Both the position numbers and the translations under genes were made by a program. DNA of 64,000 nt from Rhodocyclaceae bacterium (GTDB lineage Bacteria > Pseudomonadota > Gammaproteobacteria > Burkholderiales > Rhodocyclaceae). Location of the stretch: positions 310,001 to 374,000 of the forward strand of contig JAUXXJ010000004.1 of assembly GCA_030681195.1 (NCBI GenBank), in the 5' to 3' direction. This document shows, in pieces, positions 1-9,000 of this stretch (its first letter is position 1; each line of letters opens with the position of its first letter). The notes under the pieces were generated by a model. That model did not search any database, was not told the DNA's origin, and saw only the letters and a program-made list of their open reading frames with translations.

Positions 1-1
1 G

Positions 2-274
2 GCCGTCGCGGGTGACCAACTGCCCAAGCCGAAACCCGATCCGATGCCGCTCGTCTGGGCCTGTGGGCGCATGAATGTTTCGCCTGCCGACACGCTGATG
101 ATCGGCGACTCGCTGCATGATTTCCATGCCGGCCACAATGCCGGCTGCAAGGTGTTTCTGGTGCCCTACGGCTACAACGAAGGCCAGGACGTCCGGGGGC
201 TTGCCGCCGATGCTATAGTCGAATCCCTCTTGGCAGCCGCGAACCTGATCCAGCATGAAAGAATCCGAATTTGA
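2..274 (+). CDS. gph: Phosphoglycolate phosphatase, C-terminal part (5' end outside window)
   Basis: The reading frame is open from base 2 and ends in TGA at 272-274, so only about the last 90 residues are present. It is a HAD-family hydrolase C-terminus: a LPKPKPDPMPL lysine motif near the left edge is followed by MIGDSLHDFHAG, the HAD motif IV that binds Mg2+. Gph dephosphorylates 2-phosphoglycolate, a by-product of RubisCO oxygenation and of DNA repair. The gene overlaps trpE by 20 bp. In many betaproteobacteria rpe-gph-trpE-trpG-trpD-trpC is a conserved order, so rpe probably lies just upstream of the window. Another HAD sugar-phosphate phosphatase is possible, but the trp context favours Gph. 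Confidence 0.85.
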   Translation, partial: AVAGDQLPKPKPDPMPLVWACGRMNVSPADTLMIGDSLHDFHAGHNAGCKVFLVPYGYNEGQDVRGLAADAIVESLLAAANLIQHERIRI

Positions 275-1742
275 TCGTTTGGCCCATGAAGGCTACAACC
301 GCATCCCCGTCACCCTTGAGACCTTCGCCGATCTCGACACGCCCCTCTCGATTTATCTAAAACTCGCCGAAGGCCCGCATTCCTACCTGCTCGAATCGGT
401 GCAGGGAGGCGAACGCTTCGGCCGCTACTCCTTCATCGGCCTAACCACCTCGACGCGCATTTCCGTCAGCGGCTCAACGATCCTGCTGCTCTCCGGCAAC
501 CGCGTCGCCGAGCGCCGCGAGCACACCAATCCGATGTCCTTCGTCTCGGAGTTCATGGCGCGCTTCAAGGTGCCCGATACCCCCGGCCTGCCGCGCTTCT
601 GCGGTGGCCTCGTCGGTTACTTCGGTTACGACACGGTGCGCTTCATCGAACCCAAGCTGGCGGACACGAAGAAGCCCGACCCACTGAATGTGCCGGACAT
701 CCTGCTGTTGCTGTCGGAAGAAATCGCCATCGTCGACAACCTCTCCGGCAAGCTCACGCTCGTCGTCTTTGCCGAGCCGGGCTTTCCCGGTGCCTGGAAA
801 CAGGCGCAGGCACGGCTCAAGGAACTGCTCGCCAAGCTGCGCGCGCCGGCGACCATTCCCGTCGATACGGCAGCCGTCCCGTCAGCGCCGACTTTTGAGT
901 TCGCCGAAGAAGACTTCAAGGCCGCCGTGCGCAAGGCCAAGCAATACATCGTCGATGGCGACATCATGCAAGTCGTCCTCTCGCAGCGCATGAGCAAGCC
1001 CTATGCGGCGAGCCCGCTGGCCCTCTATCGGGCGCTGCGCACCCTCAATCCCTCGCCCTACATGTTCTTTTTCGACTTCGGCGACTTCCAGGTCGTTGGC
1101 GCCTCGCCTGAAATTCTGGTGCGTCTCGAAGGTGAAGGTGAGACAAGGAAAGTCACCGCACGCCCGATCGCCGGCACGCGCAAACGCGGCGCCACCGCCG
1201 CCGAGGATGCCGCGCTCGCCGCCGAACTTCTCGCCGACGAGAAGGAACGCGCCGAACACCTGCAACTGCTCGACCTCGGTCGCAACGATGTCGGCCGCGT
1301 CGCCAAGATCGGCACGGTCAAAGTCACCGACCAGTACATGATCGAGCGCTACTCGCACGTCATGCACATCGTCTCGAACGTTGAAGGCGAACTCAAGGAT
1401 GACGAAGGTCCGGTCTCGGTGCTCAAGGCCACTTTCCCCGCCGGCACCGTCTCCGGTGCGCCGAAGGTGCGCGCGATGGAAATCATCGACGAACTGGAAC
1501 CGACCAAGCGCGGCATTTACGCCGGCGCCGTCGGCTACCTCGGTTTCAATGGCGACATGGATCTGGCGATCGCGATCCGCACCGCCGTGCTGAAGGACGG
1601 CCGCATCCACGTCCAGGCCGGCGCCGGCATCGTCGCCGACTCCGATCCCGACAGCGAATGGCAGGAAACGCTGAACAAGGCAAAGGCGCAGTTACGCGCC
1701 GCCGAGATGGCCGAATCCGGCCTCGACACGCGTTTCGAGTGA
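255..1742 (+). CDS. trpE: Anthranilate synthase component I
   Basis: A 495-residue protein of normal TrpE length. It converts chorismate to anthranilate using ammonia supplied by TrpG, the first step of tryptophan synthesis. The N-terminal TrpE domain covers about residues 20-190 and the chorismate-binding domain about 220-485. Signatures include PIAGTRKRG, LLDLGRNDVGRV and the GAPKVRAMEIIDELEP stretch. The ATG at 255 lies inside the end of gph, giving translational coupling. A 24-bp dispersed repeat at 873-896 encodes residues 207-214 (AVPSAPTF), exactly in the linker between the two domains. The usual partner gene trpG is separated from trpE by a fic gene. Confidence 0.97.
   Translation: MKESEFDRLAHEGYNRIPVTLETFADLDTPLSIYLKLAEGPHSYLLESVQGGERFGRYSFIGLTTSTRISVSGSTILLLSGNRVAERREHTNPMSFVSEFMARFKVPDTPGLPRFCGGLVGYFGYDTVRFIEPKLADTKKPDPLNVPDILLLLSEEIAIVDNLSGKLTLVVFAEPGFPGAWKQAQARLKELLAKLRAPATIPVDTAAVPSAPTFEFAEEDFKAAVRKAKQYIVDGDIMQVVLSQRMSKPYAASPLALYRALRTLNPSPYMFFFDFGDFQVVGASPEILVRLEGEGETRKVTARPIAGTRKRGATAAEDAALAAELLADEKERAEHLQLLDLGRNDVGRVAKIGTVKVTDQYMIERYSHVMHIVSNVEGELKDDEGPVSVLKATFPAGTVSGAPKVRAMEIIDELEPTKRGIYAGAVGYLGFNGDMDLAIAIRTAVLKDGRIHVQAGAGIVADSDPDSEWQETLNKAKAQLRAAEMAESGLDTRFE
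873..896 (-). repeat. Dispersed 24-bp repeat, copy in trpE
   Basis: Reads GCCGTCCCGTCAGCGCC then GACTTTT on the + strand, the reverse complement of the core AAAAGTCGGCGCTGGC + RGGACGGC, with one mismatch (T for C in CCGTC). It encodes AVPSAPTF at the junction of the two TrpE domains. Confidence 0.8.
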
Positions 1743-1743
1743 G

Positions 1744-2832
1744 GTGAGCGGGGTGGGTGCAAAATCGCTGGACGTCATGTCATTCCGCGAGAAATCAACT
1801 CTGCGCACTTTTGCCAACTACAATTTTGCAATTTCACCCGCAACCGCCTGGTATCTCACCGACCTCGGCGAATTCCGCGGCAAGCAGGAGCTTTACATCC
1901 GGCAGTCTCCGCAGCGCCTGAAGGCATTGCGCGAGCACGCGCTGATCGAAAGCGCGGTCTCATCGAACCGCATCGAAGGTGTTACCGTGGAACCTTCTCG
2001 GGTGCGCGATGTGCTGGTTGCCCCCAAGCCTCTGTTCCGTGACCGTGACGAGGAAGAAGTACGCGGCTACCGCGATGCCCTGACTTGGATTCACCAGGAC
2101 GCCCAGCGCATCTCGATTTCAAACGAGACAATTCAACGTCTGCATGCCATGACGCGGGGGCGGATTTGGGATTCCGGCTTGTACAAGGAAAAGGACGGCG
2201 ACATCATCGAACGTTATCCCGATGGCAGTGAGCGCATACGTTTTCGCACTGTGTCGGCGAAGCAGACTCCTGCAGCCATGAATCAGTTGATTGCTGACTG
2301 GCAGGCCTGCCTGGAAGAGCGCTGGATTCCGCCGCTGATCGCCCTGGCTGCCTTCAATCTCGACTTCCTGTGCATTCATCCGTTCCGTGATGGCAATGGC
2401 CGAGTCTCCCGGTTGCTTTGGCTGTTGCAGAGCTACCAGCTAGGTATAGAGGTTGGTCGCTACATCAGTCTGGAGCGCCTCGTCGAACAAAACAAAGACC
2501 GCTACTACGAAACCCTGGAGCAAAGTTCGCAGGGGTGGCATGAGGGCAAGCATGATCCCTGGCCATACGTCAATTATGTGCTGTCCATCCTGAAGGCTGC
2601 CTATCGGGAATTCGTCGAGCGCGTTGGCGAAACCTCGGAACCGCGTGGGTCGAAAACTCAGCTGGTGCTCGAAGTCATCGGCAAGATGTCCGGTACATTT
2701 TCGCTAGCTGATCTCGAACGAGCATGCCCAGGGGTGAGCCGAGACATGATTCGGCGAGTCCTGAATACGCAGAAGGGTCAAACGGTCGACTGCATCGGCC
2801 GCGGCCCTGGCGCGCTCTGGCAAAAGAGGTAA
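1744..2832 (+). CDS. Fic-domain protein (class II, N-terminal inhibitory motif)
   Basis: A 362-residue protein starting at GTG 1744, one base after the trpE stop; an in-frame ATG at 1777 is an alternative start. The Fic core motif HPFRDGNGR (about residues 212-220) is intact, so transfer of AMP, or another nucleotide-linked group, onto a hydroxyl of a target protein is expected. An S-x3-E-G inhibitory motif (SNRIEG, residues 74-79) precedes the core, which places it in the class where the inhibitory helix is N-terminal in the same chain. A Fic_N-like region covers residues 20-105, and the C-terminal 80 residues look like a winged-helix/DNA-binding tail. It interrupts the usual trpE-trpG adjacency and is less GC-rich than its neighbours, suggesting acquisition. 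The target is unknown. Confidence 0.9.
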   Translation: MSGVGAKSLDVMSFREKSTLRTFANYNFAISPATAWYLTDLGEFRGKQELYIRQSPQRLKALREHALIESAVSSNRIEGVTVEPSRVRDVLVAPKPLFRDRDEEEVRGYRDALTWIHQDAQRISISNETIQRLHAMTRGRIWDSGLYKEKDGDIIERYPDGSERIRFRTVSAKQTPAAMNQLIADWQACLEERWIPPLIALAAFNLDFLCIHPFRDGNGRVSRLLWLLQSYQLGIEVGRYISLERLVEQNKDRYYETLEQSSQGWHEGKHDPWPYVNYVLSILKAAYREFVERVGETSEPRGSKTQLVLEVIGKMSGTFSLADLERACPGVSRDMIRRVLNTQKGQTVDCIGRGPGALWQKR

Positions 2833-2917
2833 TTAGCGTGAAAGAGTGCAATAAAAGAGGTACTAACGCTTTAGACTGCCAAGTCTGGGCATGCAAACCA
2901 AAAGGATGTGGCAAATC

Positions 2918-3493
2918 ATGTTGCTGATGATCGATAACTACGACTCCTTCACCTACAATCTCGTGCAATATTTCGGCGAGCTCGGCGAGGACGTGCGCGT
3001 GTTCCGTAATGATGCGATCACGCTCAAGGAAATCGCCGCGATGAAGCCGGACAAGCTGGTGATTTCCCCCGGCCCCTGTTCGCCCAAGGAAGCTGGCATC
3101 TCGGTCGATGCGATCAAGGAATTCGCCGGCAAGCTGCCGATCCTCGGTGTCTGCCTCGGGCATCAAAGCATTGGGTATGCCTTCGGCGGCGAGATTGTCC
3201 ATGCCAAGCAACTGATGCACGGCAAGGTCTCGGCGGTTCAGCATGCCAACGTCGGCATCTTTGCCAACTTGCCGAATCCCTTCACGGCGACCCGCTACCA
3301 CTCGCTGGCAATTCGCCGCGAGACGATGCCCGCCTGCCTCGATGTGACTGCGTGGACCGAAGATGGCGAGATCATGGGCATCAGACACACGGGCCACAAG
3401 GAACATGCCATCCAGGGCGTGCAGTTCCATCCCGAATCCATCATGACCGAGCACGGCCACGCGCTGCTGCAAAACTTCTTGAAAGGCGCTTGA
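2918..3493 (+). CDS. trpG: Anthranilate synthase component II (glutamine amidotransferase)
   Basis: 191 residues from ATG 2918 ([16 protein letters not shown]), the typical TrpG/PabA N-terminus; in-frame ATGs at 2891 and 2906 would only add unconserved residues. It is a class I glutamine amidotransferase with nucleophile Cys in [10 protein letters not shown] and the His-Glu pair in QFHPESI. It supplies ammonia to TrpE and may also serve PabB in folate synthesis. It lies 85 bp after the fic gene and 2 bp before trpD. The AAAAGGAT at 2900-2907 could act as ribosome binding site. Confidence 0.96.
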   Translation: MLLMIDNYDSFTYNLVQYFGELGEDVRVFRNDAITLKEIAAMKPDKLVISPGPCSPKEAGISVDAIKEFAGKLPILGVCLGHQSIGYAFGGEIVHAKQLMHGKVSAVQHANVGIFANLPNPFTATRYHSLAIRRETMPACLDVTAWTEDGEIMGIRHTGHKEHAIQGVQFHPESIMTEHGHALLQNFLKGA

Positions 3494-3495
3494 AG

Positions 3496-4518
3496 ATGAT
3501 CACTCCCCAGGAAGCGCTTCAGCGCACCATCGAGCATCGCGAAATTTTCCACGACGAGATGCTGCATCTGATGCGGCTGATCATGAAGGGCGAGGTCTCG
3601 CCGGTGATGATGGCCGCGATCCTTACCGGCTTGCGCGTCAAGAAGGAAACCATCGGCGAAATCGCCGCCGCCGCCACCGTGATGCGCGAACTGTGCACCA
3701 AGGTCGACACCCCGCACAATCCGCACTTCGTCGACATCGTCGGCACCGGCGGCGATGGCTCGCATACCTTCAACATCTCCACCGCCTCGGCCTTCGTTGC
3801 CGCCGCTGCGGGCGCCACCGTCGCCAAGCACGGCAATCGCGGCGTCTCGTCGAAATCCGGCGCCGCCGACGTGCTGGAAGCGCTTGGCGCGAAGATCGAC
3901 CTGCAAGCGCCGCAAGTCGCCGAGTGCATCAAGCAAACCGGCATGGGCTTCATGTTCGCGCCCAACCACCACCCGGCGATGAAGAACGTCGGCCCGGTGC
4001 GCAAGGAAATGGGCGTGCGCACCATCTTCAACATCCTCGGCCCGCTGACCAACCCGGCCGGCGCACCAAATACGCTGCTCGGCGTCTTCCACCCCGACCT
4101 CGTCGGCATCCTCGTGCGCGTCATGCAGCAACTCGGCGCGCAGCACGTCATGGTGGTCTATGGCAAAGACGGTATGGATGAAATCTCGCTCGGTGCCGCC
4201 ACGATGGTGGGCGAGCTGAAGGACGGCAAGATTCTGGAATACGAAGTGCATCCCGAGGACTTCGGCCTGGCGATGATTTCCAACCGCACGCTCAAGGTCG
4301 CCGACGCCACCGAATCGAAAGGCCGTCTGCTCGGCGTGCTGGAAAACCAGCCCGGCCCGGCGCTGGAGATCGTCTGCCTCAACGCCGGCAGCGCGCTCTA
4401 CGCCGCCAACCTCGCGCCCGACATCGGCGCCGGCATCGCACTGGCCCGTCAGACCATCGAAAGCGGCAAGGCACGCGCCAAGCTCGATCAGTTCATCGCC
4501 TTCACCCAGCAAGCATGA
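3496..4518 (+). CDS. trpD: Anthranilate phosphoribosyltransferase
   Basis: 340 residues from ATG 3496. It transfers phosphoribosyl from PRPP to anthranilate, the second tryptophan-specific step. Seen in the sequence are the [14 protein letters not shown] phosphate-binding loop (about residues 80-93), [12 protein letters not shown] and the [10 protein letters not shown] stretch typical of TrpD. The ATG follows the trpG stop by 2 bp, and the stop overlaps the trpC start by 4 bp (ATGA), so trpG-trpD-trpC form one coupled unit. Confidence 0.97.
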   Translation: MITPQEALQRTIEHREIFHDEMLHLMRLIMKGEVSPVMMAAILTGLRVKKETIGEIAAAATVMRELCTKVDTPHNPHFVDIVGTGGDGSHTFNISTASAFVAAAAGATVAKHGNRGVSSKSGAADVLEALGAKIDLQAPQVAECIKQTGMGFMFAPNHHPAMKNVGPVRKEMGVRTIFNILGPLTNPAGAPNTLLGVFHPDLVGILVRVMQQLGAQHVMVVYGKDGMDEISLGAATMVGELKDGKILEYEVHPEDFGLAMISNRTLKVADATESKGRLLGVLENQPGPALEIVCLNAGSALYAANLAPDIGAGIALARQTIESGKARAKLDQFIAFTQQA

Positions 4519-5318
4519 GCGACATCCTGAACAAAATCCTCGCCGTCAAGCGCGAGGAAGTCGCCGCCGCACAGGCCGCCAAGCCGCTCGCCGCAATCCG
4601 CGCCGAGGCGGAAGCGCAAGCCGCGCCGCGCGACTTCGTCGGTGCCATCAGCGCAAAAGTCGGCGCTGGCAATACGGCAAACTGCGCGGCAGTCATTGCC
4701 GAAATCAAAAAGGCCAGCCCGTCGAAGGGCGTCATTCGCCCCGACTTCCATCCCGCCGAGATTGCCGCCGACTACGAAAAGCACGGCGCCGCCTGCCTCT
4801 CGGTCCTCACCGACCGCCAGTTCTTCCAGGGCAGCACTGAATACCTGCAAGCCGCGCGCGCCGCCTGTACGCTACCGGTGCTGCGCAAGGACTTCATGAT
4901 CGATCCGTATCAGGTCTACGAAGCCCGCGCGATGGGCGCCGACGCCATCCTGCTGATCGTCGCTGCACTCGCCGATACGCAGATGGCCGAACTCGAAGAC
5001 CTCGCCCTGAGCCTCGGCATGGCGGTGCTGGTTGAAAGCCACGACGCTGGCGAACTCGACCGCGCGCTCAAGCTCAAGACGCCACTGATGGGCATCAACA
5101 ACCGCAATCTGCGCACCTTCGAGGTCAGCCTCGACACGACAATTTCCCAGCTTGGCCGCATCCCCCCCGACCGCATCGTCATCACCGAATCCGGCATCCT
5201 CGCCCCGGCGGATGTTGCCCTGATGAAGCAACATAACGTGCATGCCTTCCTCGTCGGCGAAGCCTTCATGCGTGCGCCCTCACCGGGCGCCGAACTCGCT
5301 CGGCTGTTCGGCTTCTAA
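4515..5318 (+). CDS. trpC: Indole-3-glycerol-phosphate synthase
   Basis: 267 residues, a monofunctional TrpC that closes CdRP to indole-3-glycerol phosphate. Recognised by [12 protein letters not shown], the [26 protein letters not shown] region and [10 protein letters not shown]. It overlaps trpD by 4 bp. A dispersed repeat at 4655-4678 encodes residues 47-55 (KVGAGNTAN), just before the first barrel strand and catalytic Lys region, in a segment that is a variable loop in the family. No trpF, trpB or trpA follows; the next gene is unrelated. Confidence 0.96.
   Translation: MSDILNKILAVKREEVAAAQAAKPLAAIRAEAEAQAAPRDFVGAISAKVGAGNTANCAAVIAEIKKASPSKGVIRPDFHPAEIAADYEKHGAACLSVLTDRQFFQGSTEYLQAARAACTLPVLRKDFMIDPYQVYEARAMGADAILLIVAALADTQMAELEDLALSLGMAVLVESHDAGELDRALKLKTPLMGINNRNLRTFEVSLDTTISQLGRIPPDRIVITESGILAPADVALMKQHNVHAFLVGEAFMRAPSPGAELARLFGF
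4655..4678 (+). repeat. Dispersed 24-bp repeat, copy in trpC
   Basis: AAAAGTCGGCGCTGGC followed by AATACGGC; the core 16 bases are exact and the tail is diverged. In frame it encodes KVGAGNTA. The ATACGGC tail is shared with the copies in the histidine kinase and in the oxidoreductase beta gene. Confidence 0.75.
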
Positions 5319-5495
5319 GCGACCAGAACCGGAAAACGAGACGGACATTTTTTGGAACGCTTTTTTCCAATATTCAGTGCATCCCATTGAATAACAAGTG
5401 TAATGTCAGGTGATCGATAGGACATTTACAGGGACAAAATGTCGCCCAAACCCGCAGACATCAACACGGACAACATGTCAATTCCAGCGGCTTAT

Positions 5496-5558
5496 CCCGT
5501 CCCGCCAGCAGGGAGGCCGTCAGGCCGGAAGCGGCCCGAAGAGGCTGCGCCGACTTTT
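5496..5558 (-). repeat. Dispersed repeat, 63-bp variant (type B), upstream of small membrane gene
   Basis: The 24-bp core is split after CGCCAGC by a 39-bp insert that runs AGGGAGGCCGTCAGGCC then GGAAGCGGCCCGAAG then AGGCTGC, before GCCGACTTTT. It is nearly identical to the copy at 17585-17647 (differences only at the outer end). The insert contains GGCC-rich inverted segments able to form a hairpin. It lies in the 257-bp gap after trpC, 17 bp before the start of the next gene. Confidence 0.85.
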
Positions 5559-5575
5559 CACAACAGGAGCACGCG

Positions 5576-5872
5576 ATGACCAAGGACTTTCGTAATATCG
5601 GCCTTACCTCAGCGAACAGTTCTGCATCCGGCGACATCAAGTCGCCCGCAGCCATCCCCCAGGCGCTACCACGTCACCAGCACCTGATCCTGCGCGTCAT
5701 CTTTTTCGCAGCGCTGGGTTTTCTGGCCGCCGGCCTCTGGCTGCTGACAGGGGGCCGCAGCCCGCTACCCGAGCAAACCTCATTCTTCCTCGGCCTCGCC
5801 CTGGTCATTTCCGCCTTCGCCGATTTCGCCGTTATCGTCATACTCAAGCGCATCTGGTCGAAACCGCGATAA
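5576..5872 (+). CDS. Small two-helix membrane protein, unknown function
   Basis: 98 residues from ATG 5576 with a good ribosome binding site (AGGAG about 8 bases upstream). The first 38 residues are polar. They are followed by a hydrophobic helix (about residues 42-60, LRVIFFAALGFLAAGLW), a short polar loop and a second helix (about 69-90), ending in a basic tail KRIWSKPR. The pattern fits a small inner-membrane protein with both ends in the cytoplasm. I do not recognise the family. It is convergent with tpsA, with 219 bp between them in which I see no gene. Its leader contains the 63-bp repeat. Confidence 0.7.
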   Translation: MTKDFRNIGLTSANSSASGDIKSPAAIPQALPRHQHLILRVIFFAALGFLAAGLWLLTGGRSPLPEQTSFFLGLALVISAFADFAVIVILKRIWSKPR

Positions 5873-6091
5873 GCCTGCGCTGTTATTGGATTGACGGCTC
5901 GTCCGCCATTGCTGGCCATGAGCCTGCTCTCTCTGGCGAGCGGCAAAGCAACGTATACCTGCCGTCCGGTCCTTGGTGGCAGTTGATGACCGATTCAAAC
6001 AAAAGACCGGTAAGGCACCAGCGCTACCTGCTCGACATCACCATCCACACTCCCAGGCAGCGCCCAGCCACCGTGCCAAAGCGCTTCGCCG

Positions 6092-9000
6092 CTACTCCTT
6101 GCGTTCGGACACGACCATTGTCGTCTGCCTGCCTGCCACTGTAACGACCACCTGAATGGGGAATGCGCCGTCAGGTACGGCAGATGCTACAAAGCTGCGG
6201 GTCTCCGGAGCGTAGCGTATCCACGCGGGTAGCGGTCTCCCATTCAGCAAGGATGCTTGCACGGGTTCATCAGGCGCCGTATCGGCGACCAATTGCGCAG
6301 GTAGCGGGAACGTAAAACCACTGCCAGCCGTTGCCACTTCCCTTGGTACAGAAACCGCAATGATTCCCGCCTGCTGTAGTGATGGTAAGCGCGTTAGTGA
6401 AACCGTAATGCCGTCGCCACCCGCACTTCCACTCGTGATGCCCGTGTCGCTGGCGCTGCCAGAAGCTTTGGTCTGTGCGGATGCAGTCGATATGTCTTGC
6501 GCTTGCAAGCCGGCGGTCGTAGCCGTGGTCGGTGTAGTGGTCGCCGTAGTAACTGGTTGAGTTGTCGGAGCCGGCGTGGCGGTCGCCGTAGTAACTGGCT
6601 GAGTTGTAACCGGTGTTGTCGTAGTCGTGGTAGGTGCATCGGCTGGTTGAACTGTCGTCGGCGTAGCCGTGGTCGGTGCAGCGGTCGTTGTAGTGACTGG
6701 TTGAGTTGTAGCCGTCGTGGTCGCGGTCGGTGCGGCGACGGCTTGAGCTGTAGTCGTCGTAGCCGTGGTCGGTGTGTCGGTCGCCGTTGTCGTTGTCGGT
6801 GCGGCGGTCGCTGTAGTGACTGGCTGAGCTGTAGTCGTCGTAGTCGGTGCCGGTGTGACGGTCGCCGTAGTAACTGGCTGAGCTGTAGCCGCCGTAGTCG
6901 TTGTCGGTGCGGCGGTCGCCGTAGTAACAGGCTCAGTCGTAGCCGTCGTAGCCGTCGTAGTTGTGGTCGGTGTGGCGACTGGCTGAGCTGTAGTCGTCGT
7001 AGTCGGTGCCGGTGTGGCGGTCGCCGTAGTAACAGGCTGAGTTGTAGCCGCTGTGGTCGGTGCCGGTGCGGCGGTCGCTGTAGTGACTGGTTGAGTCGTA
7101 GCCGTCGTAGTCGTGGTCGGCGTGGCGGTCGCTGTAGTGACTGGCTCAGTTGTAGCCGTCGTAGTCGGAGCCGGCGTGACGGTCGCCGTAGTAACTGGCT
7201 GAGCTGTAGCCATCGTGGTCGGAGCCGGTGCGGCGGTCGCCGTAGTAACTGGTTGATTTGCAGCCGGTGTTGTCGTGGTCGTGGTAGGTGCGTCGACTGG
7301 TTGAACTGTCGTCGGCGTAGCCGTGGTCGGTGCGGCGGTAGCTGTAGTGACTGGCTGAGCTGTAGCCGTCGTAGTCGTTGTCGGTGCGGCGGTCGCCGTA
7401 GTGACTGGTTGAGTCGTAGCCGTCGTAGTCGTGGTCGGCGTGGCGGTCGCTGTAGTGACTGGCTCAGTTGTAGCCGTCGTAGTCGGAGCCGGCGTGACGG
7501 TCGCCGTAGTAACTGGCTGAGCTGTAGCCGTCGTAGTCGTGGTCGGCGTGTCGGTGGCCGTAGTGACTGGTTGAGTTGTAGCCATCGTGGTCGGTGCCGA
7601 TGCGGAGGTCGCCGTAGTGGCTGGCTGAGTTGTAGCCGCCGTAGTCGTTGTCGGTGCGGAGGTCGCCGTAGTAACAGGCTGAGTCGTAGCCGTCGTAGCC
7701 GCCGTAGTCGTGGTCGGAGCGGCGACTGGCTGAGCTGTAGTCGTCGTAGTCGGAGCCGGTGCGGCGGTCGCCGTAGTAACTGGTTGAGTTGTAGCCGTCG
7801 TAGTCGTGGTCGGCGTGGCGGTGGTCGTAGTGACTGGCTGAGTCGTAGCCGTCGTAGTCGTTGTCGGTGTGGTGGTCGCCGTAGTAACTGGTTGAGTTGT
7901 CGTCGGCGTGCTGCCTGTGTTTACTCCGCCTTGCGATCCACCGCCGGAACCGACTCCTTTGGTCTTGCCGTCATCCGTTGACTTACTGTCGGTCTTTTCA
8001 GCCCCCTTCCCTTGAGCGCCGAGGCCTTGGCCCGCGCCTTGACCGGGCCCATCGCCATCGCCGGGGCCGCCGGCGCCTTTGCCTGTTCCCTCCATCGTAT
8101 TAGCGTTACCACCCGCATTGGCGCCACCGCCGGAGCCACTTCCTTTGGACTTGCCGTCGTCTTTGGACTTGTCGTCGTCCTTCGACTTGCCATCGTCCTT
8201 GGACTCGTCGTCATCCTTGGAGTTGTCGTCATCCTTGGACTTGCCGTCGTCCTTGGACTTACCTTCGTCCTTGGACTTGCTGTCGGTCTTTTCAGCCACC
8301 TTCCCTTGAGCGCCAAGGCCTTGGCCCGCGCCTTGGCCGGGTCCATCGCCATCGCCGGGACCGCCGGCGCCTTGGCCTGTTCCTTCCGTCGTATTAGCGT
8401 CACTACCTGCATTGGCGCCACCGCCCGAGCCGCCTCCCCCCTGCCCGGTAGTGCTCGTGTCTCCTGAGGCTGCCGTCGTCGTGCCGCCACTTGTTGTTCC
8501 AGCGTCGCCGGTTCCTGCCGTTATCTTGGTCTGATTGTCCAGATTGCTGTCAGCACCACTTTGCGTAGCAGCACCATCTGTCTGCCCAGCCGAAGTGTCA
8601 GCGGTCGTAATACTAAGGTCGCTAGTACTGGTCGATCCTCCGAATGTCGTTTGCGCTGCGGCACTCGATACGATTGAAGTCGATCCAGTAGTTTGCGGCG
8701 TTACGACAACAGGCGATTTGATTTCCAACGTGCCACTGACAAAGGAGATGTCATAGTTACCACTGGTCAGACCGCCCGGTGTGATCGTGTAGAGGCCCGG
8801 GCTTGACGCACCCTGACTGGTGCCGCTGAAACTCAATGCGCCCCCCAGCACGCCGGTGGTTTCGCCATTCACAAAGCCGCTATATGTCACGCCGTTGCCA
8901 TTGCTGTATGACGCCCCATCAGGTTCCTTGCTGGCACTGTTTGCAGTGACGGACAGCGCTGCCTTGCTGATGGTGTGGCCGTTGGCATTGGTGTTGACTG

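Noticed and set aside
2863..2874. CTAACGCTTTAG, complement of the start of the shared 39-bp motif (CTAAAGCGTTA)
   Set aside because: Only 11-12 bases match and the rest of the motif is absent; probably chance.
6500..7920. Possible CRISPR array
   Set aside because: The repeats are degenerate, codon-periodic and lack unique spacers; they are the coding repeat tract of tpsA.
6497..7981. A 494-codon open frame on the + strand, rich in Arg, Ser and Cys
   Set aside because: It is the complement of the Thr-rich tpsA tract. Repeats without stops keep it open; the product is low-complexity and has no ribosome site.
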